Made by a program: the position numbers and the translations under genes | Part shown: one piece after another, positions 35,921 to 47,885 of the stretch | Layout of the letters: the number at the start of each line of letters is the position of its first letter | Numbering within the stretch: position 1 is the first letter of the stretch | Notes under the pieces: model-generated | Told to the model about the DNA's origin: nothing | Databases searched by the model: none | Seen by the model: only the letters and a program-made list of their open reading frames with translations | DNA from: Cellulomonas sp. URHE0023 | GTDB taxonomy: Bacteria > Actinomycetota > Actinomycetes > Actinomycetales > Cellulomonadaceae | Length of the DNA: 64,000 nt | Direction of reading: 5' to 3' | NCBI RefSeq assembly: GCF_000688475.1 | Contig: NZ_JIAN01000009.1 | Location: 265,462 to 329,461 of the forward strand

Positions 35921-36991
35921 TCAGGTTTTTGCGGGGGTGCGACCTGCGATGCGCTGCTGGAGCATCACGGCGACGACGATGATCACGCCCTTGGCCACGG
36001 CCTGCGCCGAGCTGGACAAGTTGTTCTGCGTGAACACGTTGGACAGCGTGGTGAAGATCAGGACGCCCAGGACGGTGCCGACGATCGTGCCACGACCGCC
36101 GACGAGGAGCGTGCCGCCCACGACGACGGCGGCGATGACGTCGAGCTCGAGGAACAGGCCGTTCGTGGAGCTGCCGGCCGTGGTCCGGCCGAGCATCATC
36201 ACGCCGCCGATGCCGGCCCCCAGCCCGGAGAGGGCGTACAGGTACATCGTGTGGCGCTTGACCTTGATGCCCGCGAGCCGGGCCGCCTCGGGGTTGCCGC
36301 CGACCGCGATGGTGCGTCGGCCGAACGTGGTGCGGTTGAGCAGGATCCACCCGGCCACCGAGACCAGGACGAAGATCCAGACGAGCGTCGGGATCCCGAT
36401 GAGGTCGCCCCGGAAGAAGTCGAGGAAGCCCTGGACCGAGACCACCTGGGTCTTGCGCTGGGCGATGATCTCGGCAAGGCCACGGGCGGCGACCATCATG
36501 GCGAGGGTCGCGATGAAGGCGACGACCTTGCCGTACGCGATGAGCACCCCGTTGACCAACCCGGCGCAGAGGCCCACCGCGAGCGCGGTCACGACCATCA
36601 CGCCCCAGTTCAGGTCCTGCGCCATGGTCTGGGTGGCCAGCGTGGAGGCCCACACCGAGGCCAGGCCGATCACCGAACCGACGGACAGGTCGATCCCGGC
36701 GCCGATGATGACGAAGGTCATCCCGATGCTCACCACGCCGGTGACGGAGGCCAGACGCAGGATGGTCAGCGCGTTCTCGGGGCTCGCGAACCGCTCTCCC
36801 GCCGTCGCGACCCCGAAGATGCAGATGGCCAGGAGGGCGATCACCAGGCCGAGGTTCCGCCCGGCGGGGCCGTGCAGGAGCCCCCGGCGGGGCGCCTGAG
36901 CGGGACGGTCGGCGTGGACGGGCACGTCGCCGGCGAGCTCGGTCACGGAGCGGCCGGGTACGGCTGCCCCCGGGGTGGTCTGCTCACTCAC
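35921..36991 (-). CDS. Ribose-type (CUT2) ABC transporter permease
   Basis: 356 residues, RbsC-like. Eight to ten hydrophobic helices, with landmarks GIDLSVGSVIGLASVWA, GLVNGVLIAYGKVVAFIATL and GGVMMLGRTTAGSSTNGLFLELDVIAAVVVGGT. The N terminus has a short polar leader (about 1-45). GTG 36991 overlaps the ATPase stop by 4 bases (GTGA). Confidence 0.92.
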   Translation of the reverse strand: MSEQTTPGAAVPGRSVTELAGDVPVHADRPAQAPRRGLLHGPAGRNLGLVIALLAICIFGVATAGERFASPENALTILRLASVTGVVSIGMTFVIIGAGIDLSVGSVIGLASVWASTLATQTMAQDLNWGVMVVTALAVGLCAGLVNGVLIAYGKVVAFIATLAMMVAARGLAEIIAQRKTQVVSVQGFLDFFRGDLIGIPTLVWIFVLVSVAGWILLNRTTFGRRTIAVGGNPEAARLAGIKVKRHTMYLYALSGLGAGIGGVMMLGRTTAGSSTNGLFLELDVIAAVVVGGTLLVGGRGTIVGTVLGVLIFTTLSNVFTQNNLSSSAQAVAKGVIIVVAVMLQQRIAGRTPAKT

Positions 36992-38517
36992 GCGGCACTT
37001 CCTTCCATGACGAGGTCGAGCACGCGGTGCTCGTCGATGCTGGTTGCGGGCCCGTCGTGGACCACACGCCCCTCGGAGACGACCAGGATCCGGTCGGACA
37101 GCCCGATGACCTCGGCGATCTCGCTGGACACCACGACGACCGCGGCGCCGCCCTTCGCCAGGTTCGCGATCAGGGCGTAGATCTCCGACCGGGCGCCGAC
37201 GTCGACGCCACGGGTCGGCTCGTCGAGAAGCAGGACCCGGCAGCCGTGCACCAGCCAGCGCGCGAGGAGCACCTTCTGCTGGTTGCCGCCGGACAGCGTC
37301 CGTGCGGCGCGAGCGGGATCGGACGGTCGGACGTCGAGGGCGTCGATCTGCTCCTTGGCGACGCGGCGCTCGGCGGCCTCGTCGAGGAACGACGCGTTCG
37401 CCGTACGTGTGAAGGTCGAGAGCGTGATGTTCCGGTAGACCGGTTCGTCGAGGATCAGGCCCTGGCTCTTGCGCTCCTCGGGGCTGAGCCCGATGCCGGC
37501 CTTGACGGCGCCGCTCACGGAGCCGGGTCGCAGGGTCTCGCCCCCGACCGACACGGTGCCCGCGGTCCGCTTGCGAGCGCCGAAGATCGTCTCGAGGATC
37601 TCCGTGCGGCCCGAGCCGACGAGCCCGGCGAGCCCCACGACCTCCCCCGCGCGCACGTCGAAGGAGACGTCGCTGAACGAGCCTGCAAGACCGAGGCCAT
37701 CGACGTGCAGGAGCGTCGGGGCGTCGTCGGGGACGGGCGGGCGCGGCGGGATCGCGTACTCGACGTCGCGGCCGGTCATGAGCCGGATGAGGTCGGCCGT
37801 CGGCGTCTGCGCCACGGCGAGGTTCGTCGCGACCGTGCGACCGTCCTTGAGCACGGTGATCCGGTCGCCGATCTGGCGGATCTCGTCGAGCCGGTGCGAG
37901 ATGTAGACGATGGCGACGCCCGAGCTGGTGAGCTCGTGGACCACGCGGAACAGGTTCGCGACCTCTTCGGAGTCGAGCACCGCCGACGGCTCGTCCATCA
38001 CGATGACGCGGGCGTCGTGCGACAGCGCCCGGGCCATGCTGACGATCTGCTTGCCGGCAGCGGAGAGCTGGCCCACCTCGCGGTGCGGCGAGATGTCGCC
38101 GTGGCCGAGCCGCTTGAGGATGGCGCGGGTGTGCGCCGTGGCGGCCCGCCGCTGGGAGAACCCCCCGACCGCGAGCTCGTGCCCGAGGTAGATGTTCTCG
38201 GCGACCGACAGGCCGTCCACGACGTCGAGCTCCTGGTACATCGTCGCGATGCCGAGCTTCAGGCCTGCGACCGGGTGCGGGATGGTGACGGCCGTGCCGT
38301 CGACGAGGATCTCGCCCTCGTCCGGCTGGTGCGCCCCGGCGAGGACCTTGATGAGGGTGGACTTCCCGGCGCCGTTCTGGCCGAGGAGGCAGTGCACCTC
38401 GCCTGCACGGATCTCGAGGTCGACGCCGTCCAGCGCTCGGGCGCCGGGGAACTGCTTCACGATGCCGCGCATCTGCAACAGCACCGGTGGGGCTTTCGTG
38501 GGGTCTGCACTGACCAT
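36988..38517 (-). CDS. Ribose-type (CUT2) ABC transporter ATP-binding protein
   Basis: 509 residues with two tandem ATPase domains, as in RbsA/MglA. First domain: Walker A GQNGAGKST, a shortened signature region GQLSAAGKQIVSMA and Walker B RVIVMDEPSAVLD. Second domain: degenerate P loop GLVGSGRTE, signature LSGGNQQKVLLA, VLLLDEPTRGVDVGA. The first domain carries the catalytic site. First gene of the operon; TTGACG and TAGTTT lie upstream with a 7-base gap to ATG 38517, so the message is probably leaderless. Divergent from the ROK regulator. Confidence 0.93.
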   Translation of the reverse strand: MVSADPTKAPPVLLQMRGIVKQFPGARALDGVDLEIRAGEVHCLLGQNGAGKSTLIKVLAGAHQPDEGEILVDGTAVTIPHPVAGLKLGIATMYQELDVVDGLSVAENIYLGHELAVGGFSQRRAATAHTRAILKRLGHGDISPHREVGQLSAAGKQIVSMARALSHDARVIVMDEPSAVLDSEEVANLFRVVHELTSSGVAIVYISHRLDEIRQIGDRITVLKDGRTVATNLAVAQTPTADLIRLMTGRDVEYAIPPRPPVPDDAPTLLHVDGLGLAGSFSDVSFDVRAGEVVGLAGLVGSGRTEILETIFGARKRTAGTVSVGGETLRPGSVSGAVKAGIGLSPEERKSQGLILDEPVYRNITLSTFTRTANASFLDEAAERRVAKEQIDALDVRPSDPARAARTLSGGNQQKVLLARWLVHGCRVLLLDEPTRGVDVGARSEIYALIANLAKGGAAVVVVSSEIAEVIGLSDRILVVSEGRVVHDGPATSIDEHRVLDLVMEGSAA

Positions 38518-38524
38518 GTCGGAG

Positions 38525-38554
38525 AAACTAGGACGTACTTCTGTCGCCCGTCAA
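38525..38554 (-). promoter_or_regulatory. Promoter of the CUT2 operon
   Basis: -35 TTGACG (38549-38554, five of six), 18-base spacer, -10 TAGTTT (38525-38530), then 7 bases to ATG 38517. It lies in the 109-base gap shared with the ROK regulator. No clear dyad operator was found there. Confidence 0.65.
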
Positions 38555-38626
38555 GCAAAAGTCGCCGGTCTCGTGTCAGAGTTATGCGAACGTGACCTAC
38601 ACAAGAAGCGATGGTTCACTGTGCCC

Positions 38627-39811
38627 ATGGACGAGCTCCTCAAGTTCGCCCCCAAGCCGACGGGCGCCGGGGAGATGTTCCAGCTGCTCCGCGACGGGCA
38701 ACCCCGCACCCGCTCCGACCTGGCAACTCTCACCGGTCAGGCGCGCTCCACCATCGCCGCACGCGTCGAGCTGCTCCTCTCCTCGGGTTTCGTGCAGCCC
38801 GCCGGCGAGGCGACGTCCACCGGAGGCCGCCCCCCGGCCACGTTCGCGTTCAACCCCGCCGCCCGCGTCGTCCTCGCCGTCGACCTCGGAGCCACGCACG
38901 CGCGTCTCGCGCTCACCGACCTCGTGGGAACCGTGCTCGCGGAGATCGGGGAACCGATCGCGATCGCCGAGGGTCCCGCCCTCGTGCTCGACCGTGTCGT
39001 GTCGCTCGGGCACAAGCTGCTCGAGAACGCCGACCGGCCCCTGTCCGACCTGGTCAGCGTCGGAGTCGGGCTGCCCGGGCCCGTCGAGCACTCGTCCGGT
39101 CGCCCGATCAACCCGCCGATCATGCCGGGCTGGGACGACGCCGACGTGCCCGGACACCTCTCGCGGCGCCTGGAGCACGTCCCCGTGCTCGTGGACAACG
39201 ACGTGAACGTCATGGCCCTCGGCGAGCACACCTCGCAGTGGCCCGCCGTCGACCACCTCCTGTTCGTCAAGGTGGCCACCGGGATCGGTGCCGGCATCAT
39301 CTCCGACGCGAGGATCCGGCGCGGCGCACAAGGTGCGGCCGGCGACCTCGGGCACATCGCCGTCCCTGGTGGGCCCGACCTGCCCTGCCGATGCGGCAAC
39401 ACCGGCTGCCTCGAGGCCGTCTCCAGCGGGCCCGCCATCGCCGACGCGCTCCGGGCGACCGGCGTCGACGCCACGACGAGCGCCGACGTCGTCGCCCTCG
39501 TGCGGGCCGGGGACCCCGACGCGACGCGCGAGGTCCGCGAGGCCGGCCGCCGCATCGGCGACGTGCTCGCCGCGTGCGTGAGCATGCTCAACCCGTCGGT
39601 GATCGTCATCGGCGGCGTCGTCGCCGAGGCCGGCGAGCACCTCCTGGCCGGCATCCGCGAGGTGGTCTACCGCCGGTCGCTCCCCCTGGCGACCCAGCAC
39701 CTGCGTATCGTCGCCTCCCGCACCAAGGGCCGCGCCGGCGTCCTGGGGGCATCCGCGATGGCCTCCGACCACGTGCTGTCCGCCGCCGCAATCGACGCCC
39801 TGATCTCCTAG
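38627..39811 (+). CDS. ROK-family transcriptional regulator
   Basis: 394 residues. N-terminal winged HTH (about 14-70, GEMFQLLRDGQPRTRSDLAT, LTGQARSTIAARVELLLSSG), then the ROK sugar kinase-like domain: VLAVDLGATHARLALTD, VSVGVGLPGPVEHSSGRPI, VLVDNDVNVMALGEH, and the zinc-binding CRCGNTGCLEAVSSG. NagC/XylR type. Divergent from the CUT2 operon, so it most likely represses it in the absence of the imported sugar. ATG 38627 is preceded by TTCACT at 6 bases, a possible leaderless promoter with weak GTGACC -35. Confidence 0.9.
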   Translation: MDELLKFAPKPTGAGEMFQLLRDGQPRTRSDLATLTGQARSTIAARVELLLSSGFVQPAGEATSTGGRPPATFAFNPAARVVLAVDLGATHARLALTDLVGTVLAEIGEPIAIAEGPALVLDRVVSLGHKLLENADRPLSDLVSVGVGLPGPVEHSSGRPINPPIMPGWDDADVPGHLSRRLEHVPVLVDNDVNVMALGEHTSQWPAVDHLLFVKVATGIGAGIISDARIRRGAQGAAGDLGHIAVPGGPDLPCRCGNTGCLEAVSSGPAIADALRATGVDATTSADVVALVRAGDPDATREVREAGRRIGDVLAACVSMLNPSVIVIGGVVAEAGEHLLAGIREVVYRRSLPLATQHLRIVASRTKGRAGVLGASAMASDHVLSAAAIDALIS

Positions 39812-39821
39812 GAGGCACCCC

Positions 39822-40493
39822 GTGACCCAGCAACGTCGAGCGCTCGTCGTCCGTGGCGGGTGGGACGGCCACGCACCGGAGGAAGCAGCCGAGCTGTTCG
39901 TGCCGTTCCTGCGCGAGAGCGGCTTCGACGTCGTCGTCGAAGGCTCGCTCGAGGTCTACGCAGACCCCGCGCTCATGGCGGCGACCGACCTTGTCGTGCA
40001 GTGCTGGACCATGGGCGAGATCCTCGCCGACGAGCTGCACGGCCTGCGCGACGCCGTCGCTGCGGGAACCGGGTTCGCGGGCTGGCACGGCGGGATCGTG
40101 GACTCGTTCCGGATGGCGACCGACTACCTGCAGCTCGTCGGCGCCCAGTTCGCCGCCCACCCCGGCGGGATCGTCGACCACGCGATCTCGGTCGTGCCGT
40201 CCCGCAGCGAGCACCCGGTGGTCGACGGCATCGTCGACTTCAGCCTCCGCTCCGAGCAGTACTGGCTGCTCGCCGACGACCTCAACGACGTGCTCGCGAC
40301 CACCACGATCGTGCCCGGTCCGGGCGACCCGTGGCACTCACCGGTGACCTCACCGGCCGTCTGGACCCGTCAGTGGGGCGAGGGGCGAGTGTTCGTGTGC
40401 GCACCCGGTCACCAGCTCGCGGACCTCGAGCTGCCGCCCGTCCGCACGATGATCGAGCGAGGTCTGCTCTGGGCCGCGCGGCCTGCCACGTGA
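39822..40493 (+). CDS. ThuA-like domain protein
   Basis: 223 residues, glutamine-amidotransferase-like alpha/beta fold of the trehalose utilisation (ThuA) family: VVRGGWDGHAPEEAAELFVP, GTGFAGWHGGIVDSFRMATD, SEHPVVDGI, EQYWLLAD, and GRVFVCAPGHQ near the C terminus. GTG 39822 has GGAGG upstream and lies 10 bases after the ROK stop, so they are co-transcribed. ThuA proteins commonly sit with Gfo/Idh dehydrogenases and sugar isomerases, which fits the divergent operon. Biochemical role unclear. Confidence 0.85.
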   Translation: MTQQRRALVVRGGWDGHAPEEAAELFVPFLRESGFDVVVEGSLEVYADPALMAATDLVVQCWTMGEILADELHGLRDAVAAGTGFAGWHGGIVDSFRMATDYLQLVGAQFAAHPGGIVDHAISVVPSRSEHPVVDGIVDFSLRSEQYWLLADDLNDVLATTTIVPGPGDPWHSPVTSPAVWTRQWGEGRVFVCAPGHQLADLELPPVRTMIERGLLWAARPAT

Positions 40494-40539
40494 TGCGCGC
40501 ACGTGTGCCGCTCCACCGGGGCGCTCGCACGCGTGCGCG

Positions 40540-41820
40540 TCAGCGCACGTCCCGCTCCCGGTAGGCGTACCAGTCGGCAGGCTGGAAGCCGAGGCCCCAG
40601 TAGAGCGCCGCGGCCGCTGCGTTGTGAGCCTCGACCTGCAGGAACGCACGCCGCGCGCCATGCTCTCGCCCCTCGTGCAGCGCACGGAGGGTGAGCGCCC
40701 GCGCCAGCCCGCGGCGCCGGGCAGAGCCGTGGACGACGAGGCAGGACAGCGCTGCCCAGTCGTCCACGAGCGTGACTCGGACGACGGCGATCGGCGTCGT
40801 GTCGTAGGTGGCTGTCATGGTCAGGTACAGCGCCGGGACACCCGTGAGGATCGCGCGTCCGGTCACCTCGTCCGCGATGTCGCTCTTCGCACCGAGCCAG
40901 AGCCGGAGCCATGCGTCGTCCGGCGCGTCGCGCACGGTGACGTGCACGCCGGGCAGCTCCAGGGGACCGGGCAGCGCTGGATCGCCGACGAGCGGGCGCG
41001 TCAGCACGGCGGTCTCCGCGGCCGTCCGGTACCCGCGCGCGTCGAGCAGGCCGGTGACCGCCGCGACCCGGTCCCCACCGGGTGGCGGGGTTCGCACGAC
41101 GGTCGGCAGGCCCGCGTCCGCATACACCTGCTCGACGCGGTCCAGCGCCGACGGCGGGTCGTCCGGCACCCCGGTCGGCAGCGCACTGTTGCCACGCCGG
41201 GTGAGCCCAGCCGAGAGGCCGACCCGCCAGCCGTCCACCTCCACGACCGACAACGGAGGCCAGGTCTGCGCCTCCACCAGCGCACCGGGAGCCTCCGGCG
41301 CCGTCCAGGTCTGCACCCGCAGGTGCACGTACTCGTGCCCCCAGTCGCGCTCGGGCGCGGGCACGAACCCGAGTCGGGCATAGAGCCGGTGCGCGGTGAC
41401 CATCGAGTCGAGCGTCGAGAGCACCACGCGCCGAGCACCCGACGCGACGGCCTGCCCGAGCGCGGCGCGCATGAGTGCCTCGGCGATCCCGCGGCCGCGC
41501 GCCCGAGGAGCCACCGCAAGCATCCGCACCTCGAGCTCGCCCGGCTCAGCGATCTCGGCGTAGCCGGTGCCGAACGCAGCGAGCGTCACGGTCCCGACGA
41601 CCGTCTCGCTGCCGTCCGACTCCGCGCAGGGGACCGTCGCGACGAGCAGCAGCGCCTCCCGGGCACGCCTCGATGCGTCCCGCAGCTGGGCCTCGTACTC
41701 GTCGTCCTCGTCGAGCAGCTGGTCCGCGAGGTACGCCTCAGCCGTCAGTGCGCCCGCGCCTGCGATCTCCTCGGCCCGCGCCAACCGGACGGTCGGACCG
41801 GTCGCCTGCGCCGCCTTCAC
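40540..41820 (-). CDS. Tandem GNAT N-acetyltransferase
   Basis: 426 residues with two GNAT domains. First (about 10-175): VRMLAVAPRARGRGIAEALMRAAL is the acetyl-CoA loop, followed by LSTLDSMVTAHRLYARLGFVP. Second (about 290-426): LSCLVVHGSARRRGLARALTLRAL and LQVEAHNAAAAALYWGLGF. The middle third (about 190-290) is a degenerate linker domain. Start GTG 41820. It follows ligA by 43 bases on the same strand. The layout is longer than mycothiol synthase MshD (about 300 residues), so that name is not used. Substrate unknown. Confidence 0.8.
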   Translation of the reverse strand: MKAAQATGPTVRLARAEEIAGAGALTAEAYLADQLLDEDDEYEAQLRDASRRAREALLLVATVPCAESDGSETVVGTVTLAAFGTGYAEIAEPGELEVRMLAVAPRARGRGIAEALMRAALGQAVASGARRVVLSTLDSMVTAHRLYARLGFVPAPERDWGHEYVHLRVQTWTAPEAPGALVEAQTWPPLSVVEVDGWRVGLSAGLTRRGNSALPTGVPDDPPSALDRVEQVYADAGLPTVVRTPPPGGDRVAAVTGLLDARGYRTAAETAVLTRPLVGDPALPGPLELPGVHVTVRDAPDDAWLRLWLGAKSDIADEVTGRAILTGVPALYLTMTATYDTTPIAVVRVTLVDDWAALSCLVVHGSARRRGLARALTLRALHEGREHGARRAFLQVEAHNAAAAALYWGLGFQPADWYAYRERDVR

Positions 41821-41863
41821 CGCACCACCGTCATGAGCGTCGCGCCGACGCGATGTCCACGCT

Positions 41864-44476
<2,613 letters not shown>

Positions 44477-44477
<1 letters not shown>

Positions 44478-45502
44478 CAGGACTCCGCTCGTTCCGCGAC
44501 GAGACGCGCGGCGCGCACGAGCCCGGCGAGCACGGCGCGGGCATCGTCGGGGGTGCCCGCCCCTGTGGCGTCTCCGGCGAGCAGGACGACGTCGCGCAGG
44601 CTGACGGCGGGCAGCCCTACCGACCGCCACGGCCGCAGGAGCAGGTCCGCCTGACCTGCCACATCGGGGCCGGCGCACTGGGACGACGCCTGCGGGGGAA
44701 GCTCGGGCCAGAACGCCAACCCGCCCTCGACGACCTCTGCGACGCGCTCCCAGGACCGGTCGTCGAGCGCGGTGACGGCCAACGCGAACCCGTCGGCATG
44801 CGACGCCCGGATCGCACCGAGCGACGACCACGCGGTCCCGCCGTGCACGACGACCTTGGCCGACCCGGCAGCCCGCAGGGCCGTGGCCACCGACTCGAGG
44901 TGCGACGCGGCGACCGGCCCCGGTACGGAGCGCAGGGCCGAGTACCCGGAGAACGACGGCAGGACCCCGGCCATGACCTGCGCCAGGAGGGGCTCGTGCA
45001 GGAGCACGGAGGGCACGGCCCCGGGGACGGCACGGCGCAGCGCCTTGAGGTGGTCCGCGAGTCCCGCGCCGAGCGACGCGGTCAGCTCCCGGACCGCGCC
45101 GGGGTCGGAGACGACGCGGTCGCCGCGGGAGAGGTACAGGGACGCTGCGAGCGTGAGGGGTCCCAGTACGGGCACCACGACCGGACCGGAGTACCCGTGC
45201 GCAGCGACGGCCAGCGCGTCGACGTCCTCCCGGACGAACGACTGCGCACGCCCGAGGTCGCCACCCGGGTGCGCCGCGAGCTTCCAGCCGTGCGCACCGA
45301 GCTCGGTCGGCAGGTCCGCGAGGAGCGCAGCGGCCCGGCCGACCGGGTCGCCCCACGGCCCACGCGCGGCGAGCGTCACGGTGAAGGGCAGGCCCGCGAC
45401 CTCCGCCGGTGTGTCCAGGAGGTCGCCGACGACGACGCTCTGCGCCTCGAGCACGTCGGAACCCGGCCACGGCCCGGTGCCGGTGACGGACGGGCGGCTC
45501 AC
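44477..45502 (-). CDS. MetE C-terminal-like protein lacking the zinc site
   Basis: 341 residues from GTG 45502. Resembles the C-terminal (catalytic barrel) half of cobalamin-independent methionine synthase in strand order: [65 protein letters not shown]. Real MetE needs a zinc site of His-x-Cys, Glu and a second Cys. Here HGG stands where HxC is expected and no cysteine is found in the last block ([16 protein letters not shown]), so methionine synthase activity is unlikely. It sits in the iscS-mnmA-metE-like-ligA arrangement seen in other actinobacteria. GTG overlaps the mnmA stop by 4 bases. Confidence 0.75.
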
Positions 45503-46617
45503 CGCGCGGCGCCGACGGCGGCCGAGCCGACGCTGGACCGCACCGCGGCCGTGACGGTCGCCTGACCGAGCACCCTGCTCCCGTCGTAGAGCACTGCGGA
45601 CTGTCCCGGGGCGACCCCGCGCAGGGCGCCGTCCACGGACACGGACACGGACCCGTCGGGCAGGACCGTCGCCCGCGCACGAGCCGCCGCGCCGTGCGCG
45701 CGAACCTGCAGCGAGCACTCGAACGGTTCCGGCGACGGCGCGACGAACCACACCGCCCGGTCGGCGAGCACCACGTCGACCGCCAGGTCCGCCGCCGACC
45801 CCACGACGACCCGGTTGTTCACGGGCTCCACCGACAGCACGTACCGCGGCTTCCCGTCCGGGGCGGGCCGCCCCAGGGACAGCCCGCGCCGCTGCCCCAC
45901 GGTGTACGCGTACGCGCCGTCGTGGGTCCCCAGCACCGTTCCGGACTCGTCGACGATCTCACCGGGCTGCGACCCCAGCCGCGAGCGCAGGAAGCCTTGC
46001 GTGTCTCCGTCGGCGACGAAGCAGATGTCGTAGGAGTCCGGCTTGGCTGACACCGAGAGCCCCCGCGCCGCAGCCTCGCGCCGCGTCTCCTCCTTCGAGG
46101 CGACGTCGCCGAGCGGGAACAGCGACCGGGCGAGGCGCTCGGGCCCCATCACGGCGAGCACGTAGGACTGGTCCTTGGCAGCGTCGGCGGCGCGGTGCAG
46201 CTCGCGTGTGCCGTCGTCGCCGAGCTCGATGCGCGCGTAGTGCCCGGTCGCGACGGCGTCGAACCCGAGCGCGACCGCCTTGTCCAGCAGGGTCGCGAAC
46301 TTGATGTGCTCGTTGCAGCGCACGCACGGGTTCGGGGTGCGCCCGGCCTCGTACTCGCTGACGAAGTCGGCCACGACGGTGTCCTCGAACTTCTCCGACA
46401 GGTCCCACACGTAGTACGGGATGCCGAGCACGTCGGCCGCGCGTCGCGCGTCGCCGGCGTCCTCGATGGAGCAGCAGCCGCGAGAGCCGGTGCGGAACTG
46501 GTCACGCGTTCGCGACAGGGCCATGTGCACGCCGACGACGTCATGACCGGCGTCGACCGCGCGCGCCGCCGCGACCGCCGAGTCGACCCCTCCGGAGAGT
46601 GCTGCCAGGACGCGCAT
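45499..46617 (-). CDS. mnmA: tRNA-specific 2-thiouridylase
   Basis: 372 residues. Makes 2-thiouridine at wobble position 34 of Lys, Glu and Gln tRNAs, using sulfur from the cysteine desulfurase. PP-loop motif [12 protein letters not shown] at about 6-17. Catalytic cysteines C98 ([10 protein letters not shown]) and C199 ([11 protein letters not shown]). C-terminal beta-barrel with [11 protein letters not shown]. The Cys101 next to C98 is also seen in other actinobacterial proteins. The start overlaps the desulfurase stop by one base, making a sulfur-delivery pair. Confidence 0.96.
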   Translation of the reverse strand: MRVLAALSGGVDSAVAAARAVDAGHDVVGVHMALSRTRDQFRTGSRGCCSIEDAGDARRAADVLGIPYYVWDLSEKFEDTVVADFVSEYEAGRTPNPCVRCNEHIKFATLLDKAVALGFDAVATGHYARIELGDDGTRELHRAADAAKDQSYVLAVMGPERLARSLFPLGDVASKEETRREAAARGLSVSAKPDSYDICFVADGDTQGFLRSRLGSQPGEIVDESGTVLGTHDGAYAYTVGQRRGLSLGRPAPDGKPRYVLSVEPVNNRVVVGSAADLAVDVVLADRAVWFVAPSPEPFECSLQVRAHGAAARARATVLPDGSVSVSVDGALRGVAPGQSAVLYDGSRVLGQATVTAAVRSSVGSAAVGAAR

Positions 46618-47792
46618 CAGGAGACCGCCGCCAGTCCGGCGGCACGGGCCCGGTCGACCGCACCGGGGAGCACGTCCAGCAGGGCAGCCACGTCGGCGGC
46701 GACAGACGTGTGCCCGAGGCTGAACCGCAGCGCTCCGCGCGCCTCCAGCTCGTCGACCCCCATGGCCAGCAGGACGTGGCTGGGACGGGGCACGCCCGCC
46801 TGGCACGCGGAGCCGGTGGACGCCTCGACGCCCGCCGAGTCGAGCAGGTAGAGCAACGAGTCGCCCTCGCAGCCGCCGAACGTGAAGTGCGCGTTCGCGG
46901 GCAGGCGACCGGACTGCGGGCCGCGCAGGACCGCGCCGGGGACGGACTGGAGGACCCCGGTGACCAGCGCGTCGCGCAGCGCGCCGACGCGTGCGGCGAA
47001 CGACTCCTGTGACGCGACAGCGGACGACACGGCTGTCGCGAACGAGGCCACCAAGGCCGCGTCGAGCGTCCCCGACCGCACGCCGCGCTCCTGCCCGCCC
47101 CCGTGCTGCACGGGGGTCAGCTCGAGCCCGCGTCGCGCGAGCAGCGCACCAGCTCCACCCGGCCCGCCGACCTTGTGCCCGGTGAGCGTGAGCGCGTCCA
47201 GCCCGGAGGCGCCGAAGTCGACGGGCACCTGCCCGACCGCCTGTACCGCGTCGGCGTGCACAGGAACCCCGAACCGGCGCGCGAGCGCGACGACCTCGTC
47301 CAAGGGCTGCAGGGCGCCCACCTCGTTGTTCGCCCACATGACGGAGATCAGCGCAGCCTCGTCGCCGTGCGCGGAGAGCTCCTCGTGGAGGGCATCGACG
47401 ACGAGCACCCCGTCCGAGTCCACCGGCAGCAGCACCAGCTCGGCGCCCGCGTGCTCGGCCATCCAGAACGCCGGGTCGAGGACCGCATGGTGCTCGACCG
47501 CGGACACCAGGATCCGGCGACGCCGCAGGTCGTGCGTCCGCCGGGCCCAGAACAGGCCCTTGACCGCGAGGTTGTCGGCCTCCGTCCCGCCACTGGTCCA
47601 CACGACCTCGCTCGGCCGGGCGCCCACGGCGGCGGCGAGCTGCTCGCGCGACTCCTCGACGACGCGTCGCGCGGCGCGACCGGACGCGTGCAGCGACGAG
47701 GGGTTGCCGGTGAGCGCGAGCTGCTCGGCGAGCACCCGCGTGGCCTCCGGGATCATGGGCGTGGTCGCCGCATGGTCGAGATACACGCTCAC
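46617..47792 (-). CDS. iscS: Cysteine desulfurase (IscS/NifS family)
   Basis: 391 residues. PLP enzyme that takes sulfur from cysteine onto its own Cys and hands it to MnmA or Fe-S assembly. N-terminal [15 protein letters not shown] lysine K207 in [13 protein letters not shown]; active-site Cys330 in [12 protein letters not shown] 47792 has no Shine-Dalgarno but TAGACT lies 6 bases upstream. First gene of iscS-mnmA-metE-like-membrane protein. IscS is used in the broad sense; a SufS role is not excluded. Confidence 0.94.
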   Translation of the reverse strand: MSVYLDHAATTPMIPEATRVLAEQLALTGNPSSLHASGRAARRVVEESREQLAAAVGARPSEVVWTSGGTEADNLAVKGLFWARRTHDLRRRRILVSAVEHHAVLDPAFWMAEHAGAELVLLPVDSDGVLVVDALHEELSAHGDEAALISVMWANNEVGALQPLDEVVALARRFGVPVHADAVQAVGQVPVDFGASGLDALTLTGHKVGGPGGAGALLARRGLELTPVQHGGGQERGVRSGTLDAALVASFATAVSSAVASQESFAARVGALRDALVTGVLQSVPGAVLRGPQSGRLPANAHFTFGGCEGDSLLYLLDSAGVEASTGSACQAGVPRPSHVLLAMGVDELEARGALRFSLGHTSVAADVAALLDVLPGAVDRARAAGLAAVS

Positions 47793-47798
47793 TGCACC

Positions 47799-47804
47799 AG
47801 TCTA
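47799..47804 (-). promoter_or_regulatory. -10 box of a leaderless iscS promoter
   Basis: TAGACT, 6 bases (GGTGCA), then GTG 47792. It is the same box sequence as at gatC. Confidence 0.55.
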
Positions 47805-47885
47805 CGAACGGATCCGGCCCACGCCTTCCTCCCGGTGCGTGGACCACGCGTCAGCGGCGCGGCATGACCTGGCAGGATGTGCCGC

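Noticed and set aside
35915..37180. Plus-strand frame opposite the CUT2 permease
   Set aside because: His/Asp/Gly/Arg-rich shadow of the permease. It has no start signal and no domain.
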